Assembly: GCA_947492475.1 (NCBI GenBank)
Contig: CANLNM010000001.1
Span: 620,001-684,000, forward strand
Direction of reading: 5' to 3'
DNA length: 64,000 nucleotides
DNA from: an uncultured Paracoccaceae bacterium
Lineage (GTDB): Bacteria; Pseudomonadota; Alphaproteobacteria; Rhodobacterales; Rhodobacteraceae
The notes below the pieces were generated by a model, which saw only the letters and a program-made list of their open reading frames with translations, did not search any database and was not told where the DNA came from. Below are positions 33,648 to 42,153 of the stretch, piece after piece. Position 1 is the first letter of the stretch. The number at the start of each line of letters is the position of its first letter. The translations under genes were made by a program, and so were the position numbers.

Positions 33648-34427
33648 TTACGCCGCCGCTTCGCCCGGCTTTTTGCCCAAAATGATCATGCTCAGCAGAT
33701 CATCGTCCGTGACATCATCAATGTCGACAGTGCCAACCAATTGCCCGTTTTTCATCACGCTGGCCCGATCACATAGCTGCATCACCGAATGCACATCGTG
33801 ATCGATCAGGAAAATCCCGATCCCTTCGGCTTTTAGTTGTTGGATCAGTTCGGCAACCATCTGGGTTTCGTGAGGGCCCAACGCCGCTGTGGGTTCATCC
33901 ATGATCAGGATACGCGCGTTAAAATAGACCGCACGGGCGATGGCCACTGATTGGCGTTGCCCACCTGACAGGGCGGAAACCGGCTCAGAGAATTTCTGAA
34001 AATTCGGGTTTAATCGCCCCATGATCTGGCGGCATTCTGCCTCCATTGCGGCGTCATTAACCAACCCAAATGGGGTGACCAATTCACGCCCCAAAAACAG
34101 GTTTGATGCCGCATCCAGGTTATCGGCCAGCGCTAAGGTCTGATAAATTGTTTCAACATTATAAGACCTTGCATCCCGCGGATTGTGGATTTCGGCCCGT
34201 TCGCCATTGATGCGAATTTCGCCGCTATCCATGGCATAGGCGCCCGACAGGATTTTGATCAGCGTCGATTTCCCAGCCCCGTTATGGCCCAGCAGGCCCA
34301 CAACTTCGCCGGGATGCAGATCGACGCTGACGTGATCCACCGCTTTGACACCCCCAAAAGAAATTGAGATGTCGTTCATTTCAACCAGCGGCGTTTCACC
34401 CGCTGCACGATGTTTGTTACGCGCCAT
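33648..34427 (-). CDS. xylG: Sugar ABC transporter ATPase, single-domain XylG type
   Basis: Drives the xylose-type importer. The 259 residues are one ABC domain, whereas E. coli XylG has two; this short form is usual in Rhodobacterales. Walker A GHNGAGKST (about 46-54), signature LSGGQRQ and Walker B ILIMDEPTAALG are intact. The ATG at 34427 overlaps the stop of the permease (TGATG), so both are co-translated. C-terminus ends Ala-rich. Substrate is assigned from the binding protein and the neighbouring xylulokinase. Confidence 0.85.
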   Translation of the reverse strand: MARNKHRAAGETPLVEMNDISISFGGVKAVDHVSVDLHPGEVVGLLGHNGAGKSTLIKILSGAYAMDSGEIRINGERAEIHNPRDARSYNVETIYQTLALADNLDAASNLFLGRELVTPFGLVNDAAMEAECRQIMGRLNPNFQKFSEPVSALSGGQRQSVAIARAVYFNARILIMDEPTAALGPHETQMVAELIQQLKAEGIGIFLIDHDVHSVMQLCDRASVMKNGQLVGTVDIDDVTDDDLLSMIILGKKPGEAAA

Positions 34428-35725
34428 CACTTTGCCCCCAAACGTTTGCGGTACTGGATGTCGATGAACACAGCCGCCACCAGAACGGACCCAACAACGA
34501 TGTTTTGAAACGGTGCATCCACGCCCACCATTGCCATACCGGATTGCAGGCTTTGCATAATCAACGCGCCCAGGATTGCCCCATAAATGGTGCCAAACCC
34601 ACCCGACAGGGCCGTGCCGCCAATCACCGCAGCCGCGATGACCCGCAGTTCATCCAACGTACCGATGTCGTTGGAATGGTTGGCCAATCGCGCCGATGCC
34701 ACCACCGCAGACAAGGCACATAGAAACCCCATCAGCGCAAAGATTTTGACCGTCAATAACCGCGTGTTGATGCCCGACAATTCCGCCGCATCCGGGTTGC
34801 CACCGGTGGCAAAGATATAGCGCCCAAACCGGGTGCGTTTGGCGATGATGGTCATCACAATCGCGACCGAGATCAGGATCAACACCGAAATCGGCAAGCC
34901 ATAGCCCACAACCAAGCCTTCGGGCATCACTTCTCCGCGTGCCTCAAACATGCGGGCAAGGCGGCGTTCGGGGATGTTATAGGCGTTCAGGATCGCCACA
35001 AATCCAAGGATCGCCCCGACAACAATGGTCGCCATTGTGGCTTCGGCCCAGATCGGTTTGACCGGAAAGCCATGCGCCATTTTGGACCGGCGTCCGTTCA
35101 GCAACGCCCAGACCGCCAGCGCCGCCGCGATCAAGCCAATCGCCCAACTGACCGACGTGCCCAGCGTGCCGTTGGTGCCGCCAAAGATCATGAATGTGCT
35201 GTCCAATGGCCCAATTGTCTGACCGCTGGTCAGATACCAAGCCACGTTGCGCCAGACCAGAAACCCGCCCAGCGTCACGATAAAGGCCGGAATGGTCAGA
35301 TAGCCGATCATCCAGCCGTGAAACGCCCCGATCAGCGTCCCAGCCGTCAGCCCGACCACCAATGTGATCAGCCACGTGGCCGGATGGTTTAACCCCAGCC
35401 CTAACATATTGGGCAGGATATCGGTTTGGGTCATCGCCATGATCGCCGAACAGGTCGCCAGCAGCGCCCCCACGGACAGATCAATGTGGCGGGTGACAAT
35501 CACAAACACCATGCCCGTGGCCATGATAGCGACGGAAACGGTCTGAATGGTTAGGTTGAATATGTTGCGCGGCGTCAGGAAACGCCCATCCGTCATCAGA
35601 TCAAATCCGATGCAAAGAACAACAAAGGCACCAATCATTCCCAATAGCCGCATGTCCAGTTCCAGTTGCTGAAACAGGTTGCGCTTACTTTGGGACGGGA
35701 TTGGCTGAGACGTGGTTTCGGTCAT
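34427..35725 (-). CDS. xylH: Sugar ABC transporter permease, XylH type
   Basis: Membrane subunit of the importer. From the ATG at 35725 there are 432 residues, the long form typical of XylH, with about ten or more helices. Recognisable motifs are VFVIVTRHIDLSVGALLATC (about 84-103), GTLIGAFHGWMIGYLTIPAFIVTLGG (cited at about 145-170), the EAA-like segment YIFATGGNPDAAELSGIN and AAAVIGGTALSGGFGTIYGA. An upstream TTG would add 11 residues. It follows xylF after a hairpin-containing gap and is coupled to xylG. Confidence 0.88.
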   Translation of the reverse strand: MTETTSQPIPSQSKRNLFQQLELDMRLLGMIGAFVVLCIGFDLMTDGRFLTPRNIFNLTIQTVSVAIMATGMVFVIVTRHIDLSVGALLATCSAIMAMTQTDILPNMLGLGLNHPATWLITLVVGLTAGTLIGAFHGWMIGYLTIPAFIVTLGGFLVWRNVAWYLTSGQTIGPLDSTFMIFGGTNGTLGTSVSWAIGLIAAALAVWALLNGRRSKMAHGFPVKPIWAEATMATIVVGAILGFVAILNAYNIPERRLARMFEARGEVMPEGLVVGYGLPISVLILISVAIVMTIIAKRTRFGRYIFATGGNPDAAELSGINTRLLTVKIFALMGFLCALSAVVASARLANHSNDIGTLDELRVIAAAVIGGTALSGGFGTIYGAILGALIMQSLQSGMAMVGVDAPFQNIVVGSVLVAAVFIDIQYRKRLGAK

Positions 35726-35770
35726 GTCCGAACTCCAGAAATCAGCAGAAAGCGTCAAGAAGTGTCAGGC

Positions 35771-35796
35771 GCGCCCCATCATCATAACAGGGGCGC
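35771..35796 (-). repeat. Intercistronic hairpin between xylF and xylH
   Basis: GCGCCCC (35771-35777) and GGGGCGC (35790-35796) pair perfectly with a 12-base loop, in the 115-base gap after xylF. No T-run follows. Such hairpins commonly protect the binding-protein mRNA and lower permease expression. Confidence 0.6.
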
Positions 35797-35840
35797 ACCG
35801 ATGCACCAAATCAGTGGTTTCACCGATTGATTACAACATC

Positions 35841-36869
35841 TTAGTTACAGGGCGCAGGACCGTTGGTCACACCTTGGCACAGGGCCTCTTGGGTGATCCA
35901 GCCAGCGTCTACAACAACCGACAGGTTGTCAGCAGTCACCGGAACCGGGGCCAGGAAAACAGATGTCATGTCTGTGCCGCCTGGGGATGTCCATGCGCCA
36001 GCGCCCTCGACGTCAGCCATCATCGCACCACCGGCCAAGGCCACGGCGATTTCACCAGCAGCCGCGCCCAATTCACGGGCGTCTTTCCAGACAGATACGG
36101 TCTGCGTGCCCAGTGCGACGCGATTCAGCGCTGCGTGATCGCCATCCTGACCGGACACGGCAATGCCTTCCATGCCTTGAGCCGTCAGCGCGGCAACAAC
36201 ACCACCAGCCGTGCCGTCATTGGACGCCACAACCGCATCAACATTGTTGTCTTGCGCAGTCAGGATCTGTTCCATGTTGCGCTGTGCGTTGGCAGGCAGC
36301 CAGCCATCTGTGTAGGCTTCGCCGACGATGGTGATGTCACCGCTATCGATCGCAGCTTGCAGGATTTCCTGCTGACCACCGCGCAGGAAATCTGCGTTTG
36401 GATCGGTTGGCGACCCTTTGATCATCACGTAATTGCCGGATGGCTGCGCCTCAAATACGGCGCGGGCCTGCATGCGGCCAACTTCGACATTGTCAAAGGT
36501 CAGGTAAAACGCGCGGCTGTCTTCGATCAGACGGTCATACGCCACCACAGGAATGCCTTCGTCAGCGGCCGCTTGTACTGCGGGGCCGATGGCTTGGGTG
36601 TCTTGCGCCAGAATGATCAACGCATCGACGCCTTGTGCGATCAGGCTCTCAACATCTGATAGCTGCTTGGACGAAGATGATTGCGCATCCGCGGACAGGT
36701 AGGTTGCGCCGCCTGCTTCCAATGCGGCAACGATCGCTGCCTCATCGGTTTTCCAGCGCTCTTCTTGGAAATTGGACCAGCTCACGCCAACTGTCAGGCC
36801 GTCCGCAAAAACAGATGTTCCCGCAAACGCGACAACAGCCGCAACCGAAATTGCACTCAAAGTTCTCAT
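35841..36869 (-). CDS. xylF: D-xylose-type periplasmic binding protein
   Basis: Captures the sugar in the periplasm for XylGH. The ATG at 36869 has GGAGG eight bases upstream. The 342 residues start with a signal peptide (MRTLSAISVAAVVAFAGTSVFA). The mature protein carries XylF-like sequences: FQEERWKTDEAAIVAALEAGG, VVAYDRLIEDS, NVEVGRMQARAV, GSPTDPNADFLRGGQ, YTDGWLPANAQRNMEQIL and VVASNDGTAGGVVAAL. These match XylF better than ribose or fructose binders. It is first in the operon and faces the ROK regulator. Confidence 0.92.
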   Translation of the reverse strand: MRTLSAISVAAVVAFAGTSVFADGLTVGVSWSNFQEERWKTDEAAIVAALEAGGATYLSADAQSSSSKQLSDVESLIAQGVDALIILAQDTQAIGPAVQAAADEGIPVVAYDRLIEDSRAFYLTFDNVEVGRMQARAVFEAQPSGNYVMIKGSPTDPNADFLRGGQQEILQAAIDSGDITIVGEAYTDGWLPANAQRNMEQILTAQDNNVDAVVASNDGTAGGVVAALTAQGMEGIAVSGQDGDHAALNRVALGTQTVSVWKDARELGAAAGEIAVALAGGAMMADVEGAGAWTSPGGTDMTSVFLAPVPVTADNLSVVVDAGWITQEALCQGVTNGPAPCN

Positions 36870-36923
36870 TGTATTCCTCCCGTTTCGCACCAGACCGAAC
36901 CCTTTTGGGATTCGCAGCACGTC

Positions 36924-37029
36924 CTAAATATTTAGCACTATTTTTTTGGTTCGCAAATTAAATAATGCTTAATCGGAACCAAACCTTGCCTAATCACTGG
37001 TTTTCCTAGATAAATAGGCAAATTCTAGG
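36924..37029. promoter_or_regulatory. Divergent xylF/ROK control region with palindromes
   Basis: The 173-base gap is AT-rich. CTAAATATTTAG (36924-36935) is a perfect 12-base palindrome 55 bases upstream of xylF. GTTCGCAAATTAAATAATG follows at about 36948-36968 and resembles a sequence before xylB. CCTAGA/TCTAGG (37005-37010, 37024-37029) form an inverted repeat just before the ROK gene. These are candidate sites for the ROK repressor. Confidence 0.45.
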
Positions 37030-37042
37030 GGGAGTTATTGCG

Positions 37043-38260
37043 ATGACCGAAAATATTCGGCTGTCTCATTCAGGGGAACAACGCGAAACCGGACGCCAAC
37101 ATGTGTTCGATGCAATCCGAAATGCGGGCAATATCGCGCGGATTGATATTGCGCGCGCAACCGGCGTCAGCCCGGCCACTGTCACGGCGATCACATCTGA
37201 ATTGATCGATGCCAACCTGATCGAAGAAATCCGCCCAGACACGCCCCCCACCGCCGCCAAACGCGGCCGTCCGCGTGTGGCGTTAAAGGTCAAAGGCTCG
37301 GCGTTGAAAATCGCCGGTATCAAAGTGTCGTTCCACGCGATATCCGCCATGGTCGTCGATTTCGAAGGCAATTCCATTGTCGATCACGAAATGGCCCTGA
37401 CCGAAGGCCGCATGGAACCAGAACAATTGGCCCAAGCCATCGTCAAAGCCTTGGAAGAAACCTGTGCCAAAGGTGGATTTGAGGTCGCCGATATCGCCGG
37501 TGTCGGCATTGGGATTGCGGGGCTGGTCGATGCGCCCAACCGATCTGTGCACTGGTCGTCATCCCTGACCAAACGCAACGTCAATCTCGGCGCTTATATG
37601 GATGCGGTTCTGCCCTGCCATGTTTACATCGATAACGACGCCAATCTGGTGGCCATGGCGGAACAATCCTTTGGGTTGGGGCGCAATGTCAGTGATTTCA
37701 TCGTGATCACCATCGAACATGGGGTTGGGATGGGGATTGTGATCAACAATGACATTTATCGCGGAACGCGTGGTTGCGGCGCAGAATTTGGCCACACCAA
37801 GGTCCAGCTGGAAGGGGCGCTGTGTCAATGCGGGCAACGCGGCTGCCTAGAGGCATATGTCGGGGATTACGCCCTGCTGCGCGAAGCCAACATCATTTCA
37901 ACCGGCCAGCCGAAACAAGAGCTGGCAGCGCTGTTTGGCGCGGCGCAATCGGGCAATCAGATGGCGGCGTCGATCTTTGATCGGGCGGGCCGGATGTTTG
38001 CCATGGGGCTGGCCAATGTCATCAATATTTTTGATCCCAAACTGGTCATTCTGGCCGGTGCTCGCATGTCGTTTGATTATCTTTATGCGGACAAAGTGAT
38101 CGAAGAAATGCGCCGATCAGTGGTGCAAACTGATGCCCCCCTGCCAGAAGTACGCATTCACAAATGGGGGGATCTGATGTGGGCCAAAGGCGCAGCCGCC
38201 TATGCGATGGAACAGGTCAGCGCCCTAAAGATCAAGGAACTGGCCGCCAATGCTGGGTAG
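37043..38260 (+). CDS. ROK-family transcriptional regulator (XylR/NagC type)
   Basis: Likely sugar-responsive repressor of the xyl genes. The 405 residues have an N-terminal winged helix (about 15-75: ARIDIARATGVSPATVTAITSELI) and a ROK sugar-kinase-like domain (about 85-395). The ROK zinc motif is present as CGAEFGHTKV...CQCGQRGCLEAYV (about 245-275). The ATP-binding loop of true kinases is degenerate, as usual for regulators. It diverges from xylF. Its last 11 bases overlap the start of the secreted VCBS protein gene, coupling the two. Confidence 0.9.
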   Translation: MTENIRLSHSGEQRETGRQHVFDAIRNAGNIARIDIARATGVSPATVTAITSELIDANLIEEIRPDTPPTAAKRGRPRVALKVKGSALKIAGIKVSFHAISAMVVDFEGNSIVDHEMALTEGRMEPEQLAQAIVKALEETCAKGGFEVADIAGVGIGIAGLVDAPNRSVHWSSSLTKRNVNLGAYMDAVLPCHVYIDNDANLVAMAEQSFGLGRNVSDFIVITIEHGVGMGIVINNDIYRGTRGCGAEFGHTKVQLEGALCQCGQRGCLEAYVGDYALLREANIISTGQPKQELAALFGAAQSGNQMAASIFDRAGRMFAMGLANVINIFDPKLVILAGARMSFDYLYADKVIEEMRRSVVQTDAPLPEVRIHKWGDLMWAKGAAAYAMEQVSALKIKELAANAG

Positions 38261-39773
38261 AATATGCGTGACCATCTGTATCGCCAATGCCGCCGTAGCA
38301 GAGCCGTTTTCCACCCCCAGTTTTGTTGCGCGGGACGTGCCCCAACACATTTACGCCGGGGGATGGGAACATTTCGTTGGCGGAGGCGTGGCAGCGTTTG
38401 ATTGCAACGGTGATCATTTGCCCGAACTCTACGCTGCGGGCGGGTCCAACCCGGCCCAGTTGATGGTCAACACCACCACCGGCCCCGGCGCGGCGCTGAC
38501 ATTTACACAGGACACACCAGAAACGCTGGCATTAGCGGGCGTCATAGGCGCCTATCCGTTGGACGTCGATGGAGACGCTGTGCTGGATCTGGCGATCCTT
38601 CGGGTGGGGCCAGATGTGTTGATGCGGGGGCTTGGCGATTGCCAGTTCGCCCCGTTTGACACGCTGGGCTTTGCCAGCGGTGATCACTGGACCACCGCGT
38701 TTTCCGCCACATGGGAAGGTGACAATACCCTGCCGACGCTGGCCTTTGGCACCTATGTGGATCGCAGCGACCCCGACGGCCCGTTTGAAGCCTGTGACGA
38801 CACGCTGCTGTATCGCCCCAATGAGGGCAAATACAGCGAACCGACACGTCTGACGCCCGGATATTGCACCTTGTCGATGCTGTTTTCGGATTGGAACCGC
38901 GACGGCCATGCCGATCTGCGGATCAGCAATGACCGGCATTATTATGTGCGCGACGGGCAGGAACAGATGTGGGCGATGGATGCGCAACCCCGTCTTTACA
39001 CCCAAGCCGATAACTGGTTGCCCTACAGCCTGTGGGGCATGGGGATCGCATCACGAGACGTCACAGGCGACGGGTTTGCCGACATGTATCTGACATCGAT
39101 GGGTGATCAGAAATTTCAGACCTTTGATCCACAAACAGGCGGCCCAACCTGGCGGGATGCGACCTATGAATTTGGCACCACCGCCCATCGCCCCCATACC
39201 GGCCCCGATGGACGACCGTCGACCGGCTGGCATGCTGCGTTTGGGGATGTGAACAATGATGGGATCAATGATATTTTTGTGGCCAAAGGCAATGTCGAAC
39301 AAATGCCCGACGCCGCAATGCAAGACCCCAATTCCCTGCTGATGGGGCAAACCGATGGGACCTATCAGGACCTGTCGGTCATTGCCGGGATTGCCACTAT
39401 GGATCGTTCCCGTGGCGCGGCCTTGGTGGATATGAATCTGGACGGAAAACTGGATTTGGCGGTGGTGAACCGTCGCGCGGCGCTTGAACTTTATGAAAAT
39501 GACACCGCGCCCGGCCATTGGGTTATGGTGGATGTTACCCCCCTGCCCGTCGGCAGCTTTGTTGAACTGCGCCAAGGCGATCAGACCCAAGTGCAGGAAA
39601 TCACCATCGGTGGTGGCCATGCCAGTGGCCATTACGGCATGCTGCATTTTGGTCTGCAAAATGGCGACGATATCCAAATGCGGGTGCTGTCCAGCCGTCT
39701 GAGCTGTGTTGATCCAGACTGGACTGACTTTGCCGCTGATCAAATCGTCAACCCGCCCGCAGGTTGCCCCTAA
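38250..39773 (+). CDS. Secreted VCBS/FG-GAP propeller protein (CRTAC1-like)
   Basis: Exported beta-propeller protein of unknown role. The 507 residues begin with a signal peptide (MLGRICVTICIANAAVA). At least six calcium-type FG-GAP loops of D-x-(N/D)-x-D-x-x-x-D form are visible: DCNGDHLPEL, DVDGDAVLDL, DWNRDGHADL, DVTGDGFADM, DVNNDGINDI and DMNLDGKLDL. The C-terminal part carries the CRTAC-type segment with LYENDTAPGHWVMVDV and a final cysteine pair. It is translated directly after the ROK regulator. It converges on the cytochrome c peroxidase gene with a four-base overlap. Confidence 0.85.
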   Translation: MLGRICVTICIANAAVAEPFSTPSFVARDVPQHIYAGGWEHFVGGGVAAFDCNGDHLPELYAAGGSNPAQLMVNTTTGPGAALTFTQDTPETLALAGVIGAYPLDVDGDAVLDLAILRVGPDVLMRGLGDCQFAPFDTLGFASGDHWTTAFSATWEGDNTLPTLAFGTYVDRSDPDGPFEACDDTLLYRPNEGKYSEPTRLTPGYCTLSMLFSDWNRDGHADLRISNDRHYYVRDGQEQMWAMDAQPRLYTQADNWLPYSLWGMGIASRDVTGDGFADMYLTSMGDQKFQTFDPQTGGPTWRDATYEFGTTAHRPHTGPDGRPSTGWHAAFGDVNNDGINDIFVAKGNVEQMPDAAMQDPNSLLMGQTDGTYQDLSVIAGIATMDRSRGAALVDMNLDGKLDLAVVNRRAALELYENDTAPGHWVMVDVTPLPVGSFVELRQGDQTQVQEITIGGGHASGHYGMLHFGLQNGDDIQMRVLSSRLSCVDPDWTDFAADQIVNPPAGCP

Positions 39774-41056
39774 CGATCCACGGGCAAACCGCTGGGCACC
39801 GTTTCGGGCACGCCCATACGTTCAACCGGATCGGTCAACGCCGCCAAAAACGCCAACAGATCGGCGATCTCGGCCGCGCTCAGATCAATGGGGGCCAGTT
39901 CATTGGCCGCTGCAATCGCGGCCATTTCCTGCGGATCATCCAAAACATTCCAATCCTGCGCACCGGAAAAATCATGCAGAACCGCCTGATTGCGGTCATA
40001 GGCCATCAGTGACGCAACCGGATCCAAATGATGCCGCACAACCGCATCCAATGTCGCATAGGCCCCGTCATGCCCATAGGGTCCGGTCAATGTCACATTG
40101 CGCAGCGACGGTGTGCGGAACCGATAGGCATCTGCCGCGTCCCCCGTGACCCGCATCCGCCCCACATCCCGGTTGTGATTTTCAAACCGCGCCGCTTTGC
40201 CCGGCCCGATCTGAGGCATCGCGATCGCATGAAAATCATGATCCGTCTGAAGCCACCCGGAATGACAATCTGCGCATTGCGCCTGACCGTAAAACAGGTC
40301 CATCCCGCGCATTGCAGCCGCACCCATCGGCGTGCCGCTGATCATATATCGATCAAACGGGGCATCATCCGCGCGACATTCCGCCGCGATGAAATCTGCG
40401 ACGACATTGGAAATATCGGTAAATGTGACCGGATTTTGCGCGCCGTTTATGTCGGCAAAGGCATCGCGATATGCAGGGATCTGCGCCACCCGCAGGGCAA
40501 TCAGATCCCATGCGCCGTCTTGCAGCGACAAATGCCCCAACCGAACCGCTTGGGCGATTTCGTTTTCCGAATAATGCCCGGCCATTTCATCGCTGGATAA
40601 AACCGGGAACATCGCCTGTGCGGATAGTACGCTATCAAACCCAGCGATCATCTCGGCCCCCAAAGGCGTGCGCATTCCACCGGGCTGTGACGGATCAGCC
40701 TCAAGTCGGCCATCGTGAAACATGACCTGAAATTCATCCGCGCCAAGGTTAAACAAAGCCGGCGCATTGCGCCCGATCCGTTGCTCGGGGGGATTGTCGG
40801 GGTCCATATGTCGATCTGGCCCCAACCCAATGCCGCCATCCCCAATCGACAGCGACATGCCATCGCTGGTGCCCAAGCGAGGGTGATGGCATGTCGCACA
40901 TGACACGCTGCGATTGCCCGATAGAATGGGATCATAAAACAGCAATTGCCCCAATGCGATCTGCGCCTCAGAAGCGGCTTCAAATTCTGGCCGCGCGCCC
41001 AGGTCCTGCGCATGTGCAGACCCCGCCAAACACATTAAGATCGCCGCATATTTCAT
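39770..41056 (-). CDS. Di-heme cytochrome c peroxidase/MauG-like protein
   Basis: Periplasmic di-heme protein: either reduces hydrogen peroxide or oxidises a protein or small molecule. The 428 residues have a signal peptide (MKYAAILMCLAGSAHA) and two heme sites, CATCH (53-57) and CADCH (260-264). MauG-like features are the RNAPALFNLG and MFHDGRLE segments, RTPSLRNVTLTGPYGHDGAYATLDAVVRHH (cited about 325-354) and IADLLAFLAALT. Its ATG overlaps the stop of the aldose epimerase gene (ATGA), so it belongs to the xylB operon. The link between this protein and sugar metabolism is unusual. Confidence 0.88.
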   Translation of the reverse strand: MKYAAILMCLAGSAHAQDLGARPEFEAASEAQIALGQLLFYDPILSGNRSVSCATCHHPRLGTSDGMSLSIGDGGIGLGPDRHMDPDNPPEQRIGRNAPALFNLGADEFQVMFHDGRLEADPSQPGGMRTPLGAEMIAGFDSVLSAQAMFPVLSSDEMAGHYSENEIAQAVRLGHLSLQDGAWDLIALRVAQIPAYRDAFADINGAQNPVTFTDISNVVADFIAAECRADDAPFDRYMISGTPMGAAAMRGMDLFYGQAQCADCHSGWLQTDHDFHAIAMPQIGPGKAARFENHNRDVGRMRVTGDAADAYRFRTPSLRNVTLTGPYGHDGAYATLDAVVRHHLDPVASLMAYDRNQAVLHDFSGAQDWNVLDDPQEMAAIAAANELAPIDLSAAEIADLLAFLAALTDPVERMGVPETVPSGLPVDR

Positions 41057-42078
41057 TGTGATATCTGCTTTATCTCTACTTCCAGAACCTGCCGATAAGG
41101 ATGTTCAGGCGTGGCGATCACGCTGGGGAATGACGGGATATTCACCGCATTTGGATGCCCCTGCGGTTCAAAACAAAACCCGGCCGCAGCTGGATAAGTC
41201 TGACCATTCAGGCCCCCGCTCAACTCTGGCATGCCCGCGGCATTATAGATCTGCGCCCCCGACTGATCTGACCAGACCTGCATTGTAACCCCGTTATCGG
41301 CCCGAAAACAGGCAACAGGCGCATCAGGATCACGACCCTTGGGGAACACCAAATGCCCATCCAGCACGCCCCTGTCTGGACTGGTCTGATCCGGATGGGC
41401 CTGATCAAAACGACGGGCTTGGCGGAAATCAAACGCGGTCTGCGCCACAGGATCGATTTGCCCAGTGCTGACATTATCCGGCCCCTTGGCCAGAACGTGA
41501 TCGGCCACACAGGTCATCTGATGGCCCCAGATATCCCCGTGCCCCATCAGGTTATAATAATTGTGTTGCGCCAAAGAAATCGGTGTCGGTCGATCCACCT
41601 GTGCCTGCAATTCGTAGGTCACTTTGGCCCCATTCAGATGGATTTTGACATGAAAGGTCACATTCCCCGGATAGCCATTTTCGCCATGTGCGGATTGCAA
41701 TCCAAGCTGAACCGTTTGGTCATCAACCTGTTCAATGTCCCAGAATTTTGTGTTCAAGGCATCAGGGCCGCCATGCAATTGATTGGTGCCTTCGTTGGCG
41801 GCCAAAACATGGTCCTGCCCATTCAGTGAAAACCGCGCGCCCCCAATCCGGTTAGAAACCCGCCCAGCAATGGTGCCCAAAAAATAAGGCGAGGTCAGAT
41901 AATCCGCCGGGTTCTGAAACCCAAGGATCACAGAAACGGGTTTTCCGTCCACAGGCACAACCCAGTTTCGCGTCACAGCACCGTAATTCAGCACGCTCAG
42001 CATGTGATCGCCATCCCGCAAAACCGCCTCTTGGATGTTTGGACGATTGGCAATGGGGTGCTGAATTAACTGTGGCAT
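41053..42078 (-). CDS. Aldose 1-epimerase (mutarotase)
   Basis: Interconverts alpha and beta sugar anomers. The ATG at 42078 gives 341 residues. Family motifs are LNYGAVTRNWVVPVDGKPVSVILGFQNPADY (about 29-59), the GGARFSLNGQ/ANEGTNQLHGGP segment with the active-site His, QHNYYNLMGHG with the second His, and the late FCFEPQGHPNAVN with the catalytic Glu region. No signal peptide. It follows xylB after 75 bases and is coupled to the peroxidase. Confidence 0.9.
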   Translation of the reverse strand: MPQLIQHPIANRPNIQEAVLRDGDHMLSVLNYGAVTRNWVVPVDGKPVSVILGFQNPADYLTSPYFLGTIAGRVSNRIGGARFSLNGQDHVLAANEGTNQLHGGPDALNTKFWDIEQVDDQTVQLGLQSAHGENGYPGNVTFHVKIHLNGAKVTYELQAQVDRPTPISLAQHNYYNLMGHGDIWGHQMTCVADHVLAKGPDNVSTGQIDPVAQTAFDFRQARRFDQAHPDQTSPDRGVLDGHLVFPKGRDPDAPVACFRADNGVTMQVWSDQSGAQIYNAAGMPELSGGLNGQTYPAAAGFCFEPQGHPNAVNIPSFPSVIATPEHPYRQVLEVEIKQISQ

Positions 42079-42153
42079 ATCAGGGTCTTTCGAACGGCAA
42101 AAAAGCATGGGAACGTTTGGGATGCCGCACCAAAGGGCCATGCGTCAACCAAA

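Noticed and set aside
33648-36869. Ribose or fructose ABC transporter
   Set aside because: The binding protein sequence and the long permease fit XylF/XylH better, and xylulokinase plus a ROK regulator lie alongside.
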